DNA of 64,000 nucleotides. Origin: Lysinibacillus pinottii (GTDB taxonomy: Bacteria > Bacillota > Bacilli > Bacillales_A > Planococcaceae). The notes under the pieces were generated by a model that was not told the DNA's origin, ran no database searches, and saw only the letters and a list, made by a program, of their open reading frames with translations. The stretch covers positions 62,001 to 126,000 of the forward strand of contig NZ_JANTOO010000011.1 in the NCBI RefSeq assembly GCF_024753545.1, given 5' to 3'. Each line of letters starts with the position of its first letter. Position 1 is the first letter of the stretch. Shown here piece by piece: positions 52,265 through 61,925 of this stretch. A program made the translations under genes and the position numbers.

Positions 52265-52513
52265 ATGTCTTATGATAAAGTAAAGGCTAGTCAAACAATC
52301 ATAGGTACAAAGCAAGCAGTAAAAGCAATGCGAGCCGGTTCAGTGAAAGAACTCCTTGTGGCACTTGATGCAGACAATTGGGTAACCGATTTGGCCATAT
52401 CTTTCGCGAGAGAAATCGGTATACCAGTTATTCTTGTTGAGTCCAAAAAGGAACTGGGCAAGGCCTGTGGAATCCATGTTGGAGCTGCGGTAGTTGCGAT
52501 TACTGTAGAGTAG
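52265..52513 (+). CDS. L7Ae-family kink-turn RNA-binding protein (YbxF)
   Basis: An 82-residue protein of the L7Ae/L30e family that binds kink-turn RNA. IIGTKQAVKAMRAGSVKELLVALDAD and the CGIHVGAAVVAI end match B. subtilis YbxF (rplGB). The ATG at 52265 is eight bases after GGAGG; an ATG at 52259 is too close. Position before rpsL matches B. subtilis. Confidence 0.92.
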   Translation: MSYDKVKASQTIIGTKQAVKAMRAGSVKELLVALDADNWVTDLAISFAREIGIPVILVESKKELGKACGIHVGAAVVAITVE

Positions 52514-52611
52514 TTTTTGTGTGTTAAGCACAAAGACTTTGTTTTTACCCAAAAAATGAACCACCTGGATGTGTGGTATTAACAAGGAATAAATGAAGGG
52601 AGGAAATACCG

Positions 52612-53031
52612 ATGCCTACAATTAACCAATTAGTACGTAAGCCTCGTCAATCTAAAATCACGAAATCAAAATCACCAGCGTTAAACAAAGGATATAACTC
52701 ATTTAAAAAATCTTTAACTGATGTTAAGTCTCCTCAAAAACGCGGTGTTTGTACTCGTGTTGGTACAATGACACCTCGTAAACCAAACTCAGCGTTACGT
52801 AAATACGCTCGTGTACGTTTAACTAACCAAATTGAGGTTACAGCTTATATCCCAGGTGAAGGCCACAACTTACAAGAGCACAGCGTTGTTCTTATCCGTG
52901 GCGGACGCGTAAAAGACTTAGCGGGTGTTCGTTACCATATCGTACGTGGTGCTCTTGATACAGCTGGTGTAAACGGTCGTTTACAATCACGTTCTAAATA
53001 CGGAACAAAACGCCCTAAAGAAAAAAAATAA
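52612..53031 (+). CDS. rpsL: 30S ribosomal protein S12 with Arg56
   Basis: A 139-residue decoding-site protein. Conserved blocks PALNKGYNSFKK, KRGVCTRVGTM and GEGHNLQEHSVVLIRGGRVKDL are present. Residue 56, in MTPRKPNSALRK, is Arg (CGT), where B. subtilis and E. coli have Lys in PKKPNS. Lys-to-Arg at this site gives streptomycin resistance in those species, so this strain probably has a streptomycin-resistant ribosome by nature. AGGGAGG precedes the ATG. Confidence 0.97.
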   Translation: MPTINQLVRKPRQSKITKSKSPALNKGYNSFKKSLTDVKSPQKRGVCTRVGTMTPRKPNSALRKYARVRLTNQIEVTAYIPGEGHNLQEHSVVLIRGGRVKDLAGVRYHIVRGALDTAGVNGRLQSRSKYGTKRPKEKK

Positions 53032-53178
53032 TTTAACGTTCAATAACGTTATTTAAAACTGAGCCTTATACTAAATGTCACAAATATCGAATCTTGCTAG
53101 CAGATTTGATATTTGATGGACGAATATAAAAGGCCAACTTATAAAATAATCGATATTTATTCGAAAGGAGGAAAACAC

Positions 53179-53649
53179 ATGCCTCGTAAAGGTCCTGTTT
53201 CCAAACGTGACGTGTTACCAGATCCAATTTATAGTTCAAAACTAGTAACTCGTTTAATCAATAAAATGATGGTTGATGGTAAAAGAGGTACTTCTCAAAA
53301 GATTTTATACGGTGCGTTCGAAATTGTTAAAGAACGTTCTGGTGAAAATCCAATTGAAGTATTCGAAGCTGCTCTAAATAACGTAATGCCAGTTCTTGAA
53401 GTACGCGCTCGCCGTGTTGGTGGTTCTAACTACCAAGTACCGGTTGAAGTACGTCCAGAACGTCGTACAACTTTAGGTCTTCGTTACCTAGTTAACTATG
53501 CTCGTCTTCGTGGTGAAAAAACTATGGAAGAACGTTTAGCTAACGAAATTCTTGATGCTTCTAACAACACTGGTGCATCAGTTAAGAAACGTGAAGATAT
53601 GCACAAAATGGCAGAAGCGAACAAAGCATTCGCTCACTACCGCTGGTAA
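53179..53649 (+). CDS. rpsG: 30S ribosomal protein S7
   Basis: A 156-residue protein that organises the 30S head. MPRKGPVSKRDVLPDPIY and RRVGGSNYQVPVEVRPERR are diagnostic. The ATG at 53179 lies after AAAGGAGG and matches the family start; the longer frame from 53113 is noncoding leader. Confidence 0.97.
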   Translation: MPRKGPVSKRDVLPDPIYSSKLVTRLINKMMVDGKRGTSQKILYGAFEIVKERSGENPIEVFEAALNNVMPVLEVRARRVGGSNYQVPVEVRPERRTTLGLRYLVNYARLRGEKTMEERLANEILDASNNTGASVKKREDMHKMAEANKAFAHYRW

Positions 53650-53729
53650 TTTAACCTATGTGTTAGCAAATTGGCTAGCACAAGGTCTCTTATACAGTCT
53701 TTACCCCAATATGGAAGGAGAAATTTCCT

Positions 53730-55808
53730 ATGAAACGCGAATTCTCACTTGAGAATACTCGTAATATTGGGATCATGGCTCACATTGATGCTGGTAAAAC
53801 AACAACAACTGAGCGTATCCTTTATTACACTGGTAAGATTCACAAAATCGGTGAAACTCATGAAGGCGCTTCTCAAATGGACTGGATGGAGCAAGAGCAA
53901 GAACGTGGTATTACAATCACTTCTGCAGCAACAACAGCCCAATGGGCAGGCCATCGTGTAAACATCATCGATACTCCTGGACACGTAGACTTCACTGTAG
54001 AAGTAGAACGTTCATTACGCGTACTTGACGGTGCTGTAACAGTACTAGATGCTCAATCTGGTGTTGAGCCTCAAACTGAAACTGTATGGCGTCAAGCTAC
54101 AACTTATGGTGTTCCACGTATTGTATTCATTAATAAAATGGATAAAACAGGAGCAGACTTCTTATATTCTGTAGGAACTCTACATGATCGTTTACAAGCA
54201 AACGCTCACCCTATTCAATTACCAATCGGAGCTGAAGATCAGTTCTCAGCAATCATTGACTTGGTTGAAATGAAAGCTACTTTCTATGGTGACGAAAAAG
54301 GTACAGCAGTAACTGAGGGAGAAATTCCTGAAGAATACCGCGCACAAGCTGAAGAGTACCGTGAAAAATTAATCGATGCTGTTGCAAGTGTTGATGAAGA
54401 TATCATGGAAAAATATTTAGAAGGCGAAGAAATTACTGTTGCGGAACTTAAAGCGGCAATCCGTCGTGCTACAATCGCAGTAGAATTCTACCCAGTAATC
54501 TGTGGTACAGCGTTCAAACACAAAGGTGTACGCCCAATGTTAAATGCTGTTATCGATTACTTACCATCTCCAGTAGATGTACCAGCAATCAAAGGTACTT
54601 CTGTTGATGGTGACGAAGAGTTAGAACGTAAATCTTCTGATGATGAGCCATTCTCAGCTCTTGCATTCAAAGTTATGACTGACCCGTTCGTAGGTAAATT
54701 AACGTTCTTCCGTGTGTACTCTGGAACATTAGATTCAGGTTCATACGTACAAAACTCTTCTAAAGGTAAACGTGAGCGTGTAGGTCGTATCCTACAAATG
54801 CACGCTAACTCTCGTGAAGAGATTTCTAAAGTATTCGCTGGGGACATCGCAGCAGCAGTAGGTCTTAAAGATACTACTACTGGTGATACTCTTTGTGACG
54901 AGAAAAACCTAGTTATTCTTGAATCAATGGAATTCCCTGAGCCAGTAATTTCTCTTTCTGTAGAACCAAAATCAAAAGCTGACCAAGATAAAATGGGTCA
55001 AGCTTTACAAAAACTTCAAGAAGAGGATCCAACTTTCCGTGCTCATACTGACACAGAAACTGGACAAACAATCATCTCAGGTATGGGTGAACTTCACCTT
55101 GATATCTTAGTTGACCGTATGCGCCGTGAATTTAAAGTAGAAGCTAACGTAGGTGCTCCAATGGTATCTTACCGTGAAACATTCCGTAGCTCTGCAAAAG
55201 TTCAAGGTAAATTCACTCGCCAATCTGGTGGTCGTGGACAATATGGTGACGTAACGATTGAGTTCTCTCCAAATGAAGAAGGTAAAGGCTTTGAATTCGA
55301 AAACGCTATCGTTGGTGGTGTAATTCCTCGTGAATACATTCCTGCAGTTGAAGCAGGTCTTCGTGACTCTCTTGACCGCGGTGTAGTAGCTGGTTACCCT
55401 CTAATCGATATTAAAGCGAAATTAGTATTCGGTTCTTACCATGACGTTGACTCGAATGAGATGGCGTTCAAAATCGCTGCATCTATGGCTCTTAAAGAAG
55501 CATCTAAACAATGTGATGCTGTTATCTTAGAACCAATGATGAAAGTAGAAGTTGTAATTCCAGAAGAATACCTTGGTGATATCATGGGTAACATTACTTC
55601 TCGTCGCGGACGCGTTGAGGGTATGGATGCTCGCGGTAACTCACAAGTTGTTCGTGCTATGGTTCCTTTAGCAGAAATGTTTGGTTATGCAACGACTCTT
55701 CGTTCTGCAACGCAAGGTCGTGGTGTATTCTCAATGACATTTGATCATTATGAAGAAGTACCAAAATCAATTGCTGCTGAAATCATCAAAAAAAATAAAG
55801 GTGAATAA
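53730..55808 (+). CDS. fusA: Elongation factor G
   Basis: A 692-residue translocation GTPase with G1 AHIDAGKTT, G3 DTPGHVD, G4 NKMD, and five domains. The residues around the fusidic acid site look ordinary. Strong codon bias, as expected for a highly expressed gene. AAGGAG precedes the ATG. Confidence 0.97.
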   Translation: MKREFSLENTRNIGIMAHIDAGKTTTTERILYYTGKIHKIGETHEGASQMDWMEQEQERGITITSAATTAQWAGHRVNIIDTPGHVDFTVEVERSLRVLDGAVTVLDAQSGVEPQTETVWRQATTYGVPRIVFINKMDKTGADFLYSVGTLHDRLQANAHPIQLPIGAEDQFSAIIDLVEMKATFYGDEKGTAVTEGEIPEEYRAQAEEYREKLIDAVASVDEDIMEKYLEGEEITVAELKAAIRRATIAVEFYPVICGTAFKHKGVRPMLNAVIDYLPSPVDVPAIKGTSVDGDEELERKSSDDEPFSALAFKVMTDPFVGKLTFFRVYSGTLDSGSYVQNSSKGKRERVGRILQMHANSREEISKVFAGDIAAAVGLKDTTTGDTLCDEKNLVILESMEFPEPVISLSVEPKSKADQDKMGQALQKLQEEDPTFRAHTDTETGQTIISGMGELHLDILVDRMRREFKVEANVGAPMVSYRETFRSSAKVQGKFTRQSGGRGQYGDVTIEFSPNEEGKGFEFENAIVGGVIPREYIPAVEAGLRDSLDRGVVAGYPLIDIKAKLVFGSYHDVDSNEMAFKIAASMALKEASKQCDAVILEPMMKVEVVIPEEYLGDIMGNITSRRGRVEGMDARGNSQVVRAMVPLAEMFGYATTLRSATQGRGVFSMTFDHYEEVPKSIAAEIIKKNKGE

Positions 55809-55944
55809 TTGAATTTTCATCTTGCATAAAGTATAACTAATTTGTAAGCTATGATTGCAGGATAGGGGATGGGCCCGTTCTCTATCAGCATTCATTCTAT
55901 AAATTTCAAAAATAAAACATATAATTTTGAGGAGGCAATCTCTA

Positions 55945-57132
55945 ATGGCTAAAGAAAAATTTGACCGTTCTAAAACGCATGCTAACATTGGTACAATCGG
56001 ACACGTTGACCATGGTAAAACTACTTTAACTGCTGCTATCGCTACAGTTCTTTCTAAAAAAATGGGTGGTACAGCTAAATCATACGCTGACATCGATAAC
56101 GCTCCTGAAGAAAAAGAGCGTGGTATCACAATCAATACTTCTCACGTAGAATATGAAACAGAAACTCGTCACTATGCACACGTTGACTGCCCAGGACACG
56201 CTGACTATGTTAAAAACATGATCACTGGTGCTGCACAAATGGACGGCGGTATCTTAGTAGTATCTGCTGCTGATGGCCCAATGCCACAAACTCGTGAACA
56301 CATCCTTTTATCTCGTCAAGTAGGTGTTCCATACTTAGTAGTATTCATGAACAAATGTGATATGGTTGATGACGAAGAATTATTAGAATTAGTAGAAATG
56401 GAAATCCGTGACCTACTATCTGAATATGACTTCCCAGGTGACGATATTCCTGTAATCAAAGGTTCTGCTCTTAAAGCTCTTGAAGGTGAACCAGAATGGG
56501 AAGAAAAAATCGTTGAATTAATGGACGCTGTAGATTCTTACATTCCAACTCCAGAACGTCAAACTGACAAACCATTCATGATGCCAGTAGAGGACGTATT
56601 CTCTATCACTGGTCGTGGTACAGTTGCAACTGGCCGTGTTGAACGTGGTCAAGTTAAAGTTGGTGACGTAGTTGAAATCATCGGTATCGCTGAAGAAGCT
56701 AAATCTACTACTGTAACTGGTGTAGAAATGTTCCGTAAATTATTAGACTATGCTGAAGCTGGTGACAACATCGGTGCATTACTTCGTGGTGTAGCTCGTG
56801 AAGAAATCCAACGTGGTCAAGTATTAGCTAAACCAGGTTCAATTACTCCACACACTAACTTCAAAGCTGAAGTTTATGTTTTATCAAAAGAAGAGGGTGG
56901 CCGTCATACTCCATTCTTCTCTAACTACCGTCCTCAGTTCTACTTCCGTACAACTGACGTAACAGGTATCTGTAACTTACCAGAAGGCGTTGAAATGGTA
57001 ATGCCTGGTGATAACATCGAAATGACAGTTGAACTTATCGCTCCAATCGCTCTTGAAGAAGGTACTAAATTCTCTATCCGTGAGGGTGGCCGTACTGTAG
57101 GCGCTGGCGTAGTTGCTTCTATCCAAAAATAA
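55945..57132 (+). CDS. tuf: Elongation factor Tu
   Basis: A 395-residue GTPase that brings aminoacyl-tRNA to the ribosome: G1 GHVDHGKTT, G3 DCPGHAD, G4 NKCD, then two beta-barrel domains ending in IREGGRTVGAGVV. ATG at 55945 follows GAGGAGG; the earlier frame start at 55927 lies in that site. The 136-base gap after fusA holds an imperfect GATAGGGGA/TTCTCTATC hairpin (about 55861-55887) that may mark processing. Confidence 0.98.
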   Translation: MAKEKFDRSKTHANIGTIGHVDHGKTTLTAAIATVLSKKMGGTAKSYADIDNAPEEKERGITINTSHVEYETETRHYAHVDCPGHADYVKNMITGAAQMDGGILVVSAADGPMPQTREHILLSRQVGVPYLVVFMNKCDMVDDEELLELVEMEIRDLLSEYDFPGDDIPVIKGSALKALEGEPEWEEKIVELMDAVDSYIPTPERQTDKPFMMPVEDVFSITGRGTVATGRVERGQVKVGDVVEIIGIAEEAKSTTVTGVEMFRKLLDYAEAGDNIGALLRGVAREEIQRGQVLAKPGSITPHTNFKAEVYVLSKEEGGRHTPFFSNYRPQFYFRTTDVTGICNLPEGVEMVMPGDNIEMTVELIAPIALEEGTKFSIREGGRTVGAGVVASIQK

Positions 57133-57153
57133 TTTTAGCTTTTGCTAATGTTC

Positions 57154-57190
57154 AAACCAATCTGTAGGGACGCTTACAGATTGGTTTTTT
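57154..57190 (+). terminator. Strong terminator after tuf
   Basis: AAACCAATCTGTA (57154-57166) pairs perfectly with TACAGATTGGTTT (57175-57187) and is followed by T. It ends the ribosomal supercluster transcript. Confidence 0.92.
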
Positions 57191-57192
57191 AT

Positions 57193-57200
57193 GTCATCTA
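57193..57200 (+). promoter_or_regulatory. GTCATCTA motif before the Bce-type regulator
   Basis: GTCATCTA occurs here, 33 bases before the response-regulator start, again at 58973-58980 before the ABC genes, and inverted at 58939-58946. A shared site of this kind could be the target of the encoded regulator. Confidence 0.3.
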
Positions 57201-57232
57201 GGTAAACTATTTAAGTGGAAAGGGATTTGAAT

Positions 57233-57922
57233 ATGGAGATGAAAATTTTACTGATTGAAGATGATCCATCGATATATAGTATGATTGAAGAACGTTTTGC
57301 ACAATGGTCATTACAAGTTGTAGGACCCAAAAATTTTCAAAAGGTGATGGATGACTTTGTAGAAGTAAAGCCACATCTTGTACTAATCGATATTCAATTG
57401 CCAGCCTATGATGGCTTTCATTGGTGTCGAGAAATTCGTCATCTATCCAATGTGCCAATCCTTTTTCTATCTTCTCGAGATCATCCAATGGATATGGTGA
57501 TGGCAATGCAAATGGGGGCAGATGATTTTATACAGAAACCCTTTCATATGGAAGTATTGCTCGCTAAAGCACAGGCTATTTTACGAAGAACCTATGACTA
57601 TGTTGAAGCGAAAATGGATGTTACACGATTTAATGATGCTGTTATTGATTATGCAAGGAGTGAAATTATTTGTGATGGAGCTATAGCTTCTTTAACAAAA
57701 AATGAACTCTTTATTTTGCGCATTTTAGTGGAACAGGCTAATCATATCGTTTCAAGAGATGAACTAATGAGAAAACTGTGGGATGATGAACGTTTTGTAA
57801 ACGATAATACGTTATCGGTGAATGTTAACAGGTTACGTGCAAAGCTAGAGGATATTGGCTTACATGAAGTGATTCTAACAAAAAAGGGACTTGGATATAT
57901 AGCAGTAACTCAAGGGACGTGA
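57233..57922 (+). CDS. OmpR-family response regulator, BceR-like
   Basis: A 229-residue regulator: receiver domain with Asp9/Asp10/Asp11 region (LLIEDDP) and phospho-acceptor Asp53 in LIDIQLP, then a winged-helix DNA-binding domain (about 130-228). With the adjacent sensor kinase and BceAB-type transporter it forms a module that answers to peptide antibiotics such as bacitracin. AAAGGG precedes the ATG at 57233; other in-frame starts at 57215 and 57239 are less well placed. The sensor gene follows after six bases. Confidence 0.88.
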   Translation: MEMKILLIEDDPSIYSMIEERFAQWSLQVVGPKNFQKVMDDFVEVKPHLVLIDIQLPAYDGFHWCREIRHLSNVPILFLSSRDHPMDMVMAMQMGADDFIQKPFHMEVLLAKAQAILRRTYDYVEAKMDVTRFNDAVIDYARSEIICDGAIASLTKNELFILRILVEQANHIVSRDELMRKLWDDERFVNDNTLSVNVNRLRAKLEDIGLHEVILTKKGLGYIAVTQGT

Positions 57923-57928
57923 ACTATA

Positions 57929-58945
57929 TTGTTACTATTGTTTATAAGAGAGCGCTTTGCATGGATAGGGTTTTTTACATTTATGATGATACTGTTAAAC
58001 GTGCTATTTTCTTTAGATGTTGGTCTAAATAGTGTTTCTATTTGGTATGTAAATGTAAGTATGCTTGTTAGTTTCATACTCTTCTTCTTATGGCGTTTCT
58101 TCCTCGAAGTTGGGAAATTAAATGATTTCCTGGGAAATATGGATAGCCACCTTGATGAAGCCCATAGAAGTAGCTTATCTTTGTCACCTTTTCAAGAAGT
58201 TAGCTTTCGAAAAATGGAGGATGTCTTTCATGAAAAGAATATGGAATTAAATCAGGCCAAAGTACAGCTGCAAGAGTATTCAGATGAGTTGCTGGCATGG
58301 GTTCATGAAGTAAAAGGGCCTTTAACCACCATTAATTTAATGTTAGACCATGTGGAGGATTTATCAACACGTCGAAAATTAGAAAAAGAATGGTTGAGAC
58401 TCCATCTGTTAGTCGATCAACAGCTACACCAAACACGACTTACTTCTATAGAAAAGGACAATTATTTAACTGAGATTGAGCTAAAACCAGTTGTTAATAA
58501 AGAGATTCGAGCTATGCAAGCCTGGTGTATAGAAAAGGGAATCGGTTTTGAAGTAGATGAACTGCCTGAAAAGGTTATGACAGATGGAAAATGGCTATCG
58601 TTTATTGTACGACAAATTCTCTCTAACGCCATAAAATATAGTTCAGCCAATTCAGAGGTAGCGATTTTTACTGAACTTGACCCAACAGGTGCTACATTAT
58701 TACATATTAAAGATGTGGGCATTGGGATACCTTCGGAGGATTTACCTAGGATTTTTCAAAAATCGTATACAGGAAACGTGGGGCGGGAGTCAAGTCAATC
58801 TACAGGTATGGGTCTTTATCTAGCATATAATGTAGCAAAAAAAATAGGTATCCGTATAAATGTACAATCGACTGTAGGAGAGGGTTCATTATTTACGCTA
58901 CGGTTCCCATTACAAAATGAATATGTCAAACTAACAGGTAGATGA
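57929..58945 (+). CDS. Intramembrane-sensing histidine kinase, BceS-like
   Basis: A 338-residue kinase with two membrane helices close together (about residues 10-28 and 36-57), leaving only a few residues outside. This is the hallmark of BceS-type kinases, which read the state of their ABC transporter and not the antibiotic itself. The phospho-accepting His126 is in AWVHEVKGPLTT, the N box is SNAIKYSS, and GIGIPSEDLPRIF and GMGLYLAYNVAKK form the ATP site. TTG start with AAGGGACG upstream. The stop lies within the downstream terminator stem. Confidence 0.88.
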   Translation: MLLLFIRERFAWIGFFTFMMILLNVLFSLDVGLNSVSIWYVNVSMLVSFILFFLWRFFLEVGKLNDFLGNMDSHLDEAHRSSLSLSPFQEVSFRKMEDVFHEKNMELNQAKVQLQEYSDELLAWVHEVKGPLTTINLMLDHVEDLSTRRKLEKEWLRLHLLVDQQLHQTRLTSIEKDNYLTEIELKPVVNKEIRAMQAWCIEKGIGFEVDELPEKVMTDGKWLSFIVRQILSNAIKYSSANSEVAIFTELDPTGATLLHIKDVGIGIPSEDLPRIFQKSYTGNVGRESSQSTGMGLYLAYNVAKKIGIRINVQSTVGEGSLFTLRFPLQNEYVKLTGR

Positions 58946-58967
58946 CGAAATTGTCACCTACCTTTTT
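58937..58967 (+). terminator. Terminator after the BceS-like kinase
   Basis: GGTAGATGAC (58937-58946) pairs with GTCACCTACC (58953-58962) with one mismatch, then TTTTT. The TGA stop is inside the left arm. It lets the ABC genes be expressed from their own promoter. Confidence 0.8.
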
Positions 58968-58972
58968 ATATT

Positions 58973-58980
58973 GTCATCTA
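58973..58980 (+). promoter_or_regulatory. GTCATCTA motif before the ABC transporter genes
   Basis: GTCATCTA at 58973-58980 is followed 15 bases later by TAGATGCGAC, an imperfect inverted copy. Together they make a candidate operator about 40-70 bases before the ATPase gene. Confidence 0.35.
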
Positions 58981-59041
58981 AAACGCACGAATGAATAGAT
59001 GCGACAGGGTACACTGAGAATATAGAAAGGGGCGTTTATAA

Positions 59042-59806
59042 GTGACAGTGTTAATTGGTCGTAAAATAAAAAAAGTTTATGGAAAGAAATCTACGGCTCA
59101 GGAAGTATTAAAGGGCATTGATTTGGAAGTGAGTAAGGGTGAATTCGTAGGTATTATGGGACCTTCTGGATCAGGTAAAACAACACTTTTAAATGTCTTA
59201 TGTTCAATCGATTTTGCAACAGAAGGAGTAATAGAAATAAATGGTCATAATTTACGGGGAATGAAGGAAAAGGCTTTGGCCAATTTCCGTAGAGAGCAGT
59301 TAGGTTTCATATTCCAGGATTATAATTTACTAGATACATTAACCGTAAAGGAAAATATTCTTCTCCCCTTAGCGATCAGTAATCTACCCAAGACAGTTGC
59401 TGAAAGTCGTGTAAAGGAGCTAACATCCTTACTAGGCATATCAGAAATTTTAAATAAATATCCCAATGAAATATCCGGGGGACAAAAACAACGTACATCT
59501 GCTGCGCGTGCACTGATTACAAATCCATCATTAGTATTTGCAGATGAGCCTACAGGTGCATTAGATTCTAAATCAGCTACAGCTTTGCTCCAAAATCTCC
59601 AAAATATTAATGAGACAAAAGAAGCGACAATAATGATGGTGACGCATGATGCAGTAGCTGCAAGTTTCTGCACACGTGTTTTATTTCTAAAGGATGGACT
59701 TATTTATAGTGAGCTTTATAAAGGGGATAAAACAAGACAGGCTTTTTTCCAGGAAATCATGCATACGCAAAGTGTGCTAGGCGGTGATGGTTATGAGTCT
59801 AAGTAA
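59042..59806 (+). CDS. ABC transporter ATPase, BceA-like
   Basis: A 254-residue ATPase of the MacB/LolD-type group: Walker A GPSGSGKTT, Q-loop FIFQDYNLLDTL, signature ISGGQKQR, Walker B LVFADEPTGALDS. It powers the FtsX-type permease encoded next, which frees cell-wall lipid targets from bound peptide antibiotics and reports to the sensor kinase. GTG start after AAGGGGCG. Its end overlaps the permease start. Confidence 0.92.
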   Translation: MTVLIGRKIKKVYGKKSTAQEVLKGIDLEVSKGEFVGIMGPSGSGKTTLLNVLCSIDFATEGVIEINGHNLRGMKEKALANFRREQLGFIFQDYNLLDTLTVKENILLPLAISNLPKTVAESRVKELTSLLGISEILNKYPNEISGGQKQRTSAARALITNPSLVFADEPTGALDSKSATALLQNLQNINETKEATIMMVTHDAVAASFCTRVLFLKDGLIYSELYKGDKTRQAFFQEIMHTQSVLGGDGYESK

Positions 59807-61772
59807 GTTAGTATTAAGAAGCATGAAGAAAAATATGAAGCACTACTATTTATACTTCTTCGCCCTTATTTTTAGCGTTACTTTATATTTTTCCTTTGTA
59901 ACATTACAAAATAACTCTGCAGTATGGGATGCTGTTCAGATGAGTGGAACGGCTACTGCTGGATTTAAAGCAGCCACTTATATTTTATATTTTATCGTTT
60001 TGTTCTTCGTCTTGTACGCCAATCATTTATTTATGAAGCGTCGTAGTAAAGAGATAGGCTTGTACCAATTGATTGGTATGACCAAGGAATTAATTGTACG
60101 CTTATTAGCGATCGAAAGCATTCTATTATTTGTTGGAGCTGTTATTTTAGGTATGCTGGCCGGTTTCTTTAGTTCACGTGTATTTGCAATGATACTATTG
60201 CGTGTACTTGAGAAAGAAGCTCTTGTAACCATGACATTTAGTACGCAGGCATTACAGCAATCCATAATTGTATTTACTATACTTTTGATGATTGTCCTTG
60301 TACAAATGGCCTGGATGATCCATCGTGTTTCTTTACTATCACTATTTACCGCTGCTAAACAAGCAGATGAACGTGTAAGACGTTTTAGTGCCTTACAAAT
60401 GATGATTGGCTTTATGGGGTTAGTTTTAATTGTTTATGGTTACTATGCTTCAACAAAGCTATTTGATATTGAATCAGCCGGAAACTTATTTATTAATATG
60501 ATCATTATTCTAGTTACTACAATTGGTGGAACATTTCTTGTCTTTCGTTTTTCTGTAGCATTTATTATGAATACGATTCGCTTAAAGAAAAAAGGACATC
60601 TTTCCATCCATGATGTTTTAGCATTAACACCTATCATGCATCGGATGAAGAGCAACGCTAAGTCATTAACGCTCATAACCGTATTAACGGGTGTCTCTCT
60701 AGGTGTGACGACTTTATCTTATATCTCCTACTATTCTTCAGAAGCATCTGCATATAGCCAAGTACCGGGTGATTTTATCTTGCTAGAAGAGCAGGGAATG
60801 TCTTTCTTAAATGAATTAGAGAAAAATAACATAGCGTATGAAAGGGTAGATTATCGTTTGCAAGGAGTAACAGCCTCTGTAGGACAACTCATGTCTAAAA
60901 AACAGCAGGATAATCCTCTATATAGTATGGAAGGAACCATCTATACAATTCCACTTTCTGATTATAAGCAGAGTGTGCCTGAAGCCTCGATATCAGGAAA
61001 TGATGTGATTTTAACAAACTATGGTGGGTATATGGCTGAGATGTTCCCATTAGAGAAAGATCGTGATGTAGTAGTATCTGCAGGAGAACTCGAAGAGACT
61101 TTTCATGTTGTGGATGTACACGATAAAAGTATTATAAGTGGTATCGTTACAGCTGGAGGTGGTGGGCCCATCTTTGTTGTAACAGATGATATGTTTAAAA
61201 GTCTAGCTACACAATCAGAGCATTACCCTTGGCATCGACAGTCTTCTATTACTATAAATTCAAAAGAAAACTTAGTGGTGGCAGAGAAATTATATTTACA
61301 GACAAATGCTGGGGTCATTACAACTAAAGATTATGAGGGTAAAACAGAGCAGTATAATCAATCCTCTTATGAAGAGAAGCGTAAAGATAATATTGAATCA
61401 TTGGGTCTTACTATATTTACAACTGCATTTTTAGGATTAGCTTTCTTAATGACAACTGGTAGCATTCTGTACTTCAAACAAATGTCTGAGGCAGAGGAAG
61501 AGCGTGGCTCCTATACAATCCTCAGAAAGATTGGCTTTGCAGAAAGAGATATTATGAGAGGCATTTATATGAAACAAGCCTTTAATTTTGGAGTTCCATT
61601 AATTATTGGATTATTGCATAGCTACTTTGCTGTTAAATCAGGATGGTTTTTATTTGGAACAGAGTTAACAGCACCCTTGTGGATTGCGATGTGCTGTTAT
61701 ATAGCATTGTATACAATTTTTGCTCTACTATCGGTAGGCTACTATAAAAAAGTCGTTCGAGAATCATTGTAA
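59793..61772 (+). CDS. FtsX-type ABC permease, BceB-like
   Basis: A protein of about 659 residues with ten membrane helices and a large outside domain of about 200 residues (roughly 310-530) between helices seven and eight, the arrangement unique to BceB-type permeases. The start MSLSKLVLRSMKKNMKHYYLYFFALIFSV (in part) is typical. I prefer the ATG at 59793; an in-frame GTG at 59784 is possible. The drug handled cannot be read from sequence; bacitracin, nisin-like and mersacidin-like peptides are known for relatives. Confidence 0.9.
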   Translation: MSLSKLVLRSMKKNMKHYYLYFFALIFSVTLYFSFVTLQNNSAVWDAVQMSGTATAGFKAATYILYFIVLFFVLYANHLFMKRRSKEIGLYQLIGMTKELIVRLLAIESILLFVGAVILGMLAGFFSSRVFAMILLRVLEKEALVTMTFSTQALQQSIIVFTILLMIVLVQMAWMIHRVSLLSLFTAAKQADERVRRFSALQMMIGFMGLVLIVYGYYASTKLFDIESAGNLFINMIIILVTTIGGTFLVFRFSVAFIMNTIRLKKKGHLSIHDVLALTPIMHRMKSNAKSLTLITVLTGVSLGVTTLSYISYYSSEASAYSQVPGDFILLEEQGMSFLNELEKNNIAYERVDYRLQGVTASVGQLMSKKQQDNPLYSMEGTIYTIPLSDYKQSVPEASISGNDVILTNYGGYMAEMFPLEKDRDVVVSAGELEETFHVVDVHDKSIISGIVTAGGGGPIFVVTDDMFKSLATQSEHYPWHRQSSITINSKENLVVAEKLYLQTNAGVITTKDYEGKTEQYNQSSYEEKRKDNIESLGLTIFTTAFLGLAFLMTTGSILYFKQMSEAEEERGSYTILRKIGFAERDIMRGIYMKQAFNFGVPLIIGLLHSYFAVKSGWFLFGTELTAPLWIAMCCYIALYTIFALLSVGYYKKVVRESL

Positions 61773-61798
61773 CAATTAAATAAGTAGGAACCCAAAAG

Positions 61799-61832
61799 CA
61801 GTGTGATGAGTAATAGATCATACTGTTTTTTT
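61799..61832 (+). terminator. Terminator after the Bce-type operon
   Basis: CAGTGTGAT (61799-61807) pairs with ATCATACTG (61817-61825) with one wobble, followed by seven T. Confidence 0.85.
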
Positions 61833-61925
61833 ATTGCCTTAACTGATGAAAACCCTTGACTTTCAATTATCAGAATAATAATGTTTAACATGTTAGTAAT
61901 TTAGCGTATGAAAGTGAGTGTAACG

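Noticed and set aside
55861..55887. Hairpin between fusA and tuf as a terminator
   Set aside because: The stem is imperfect and no T run follows; it is more likely a processing or chance structure.
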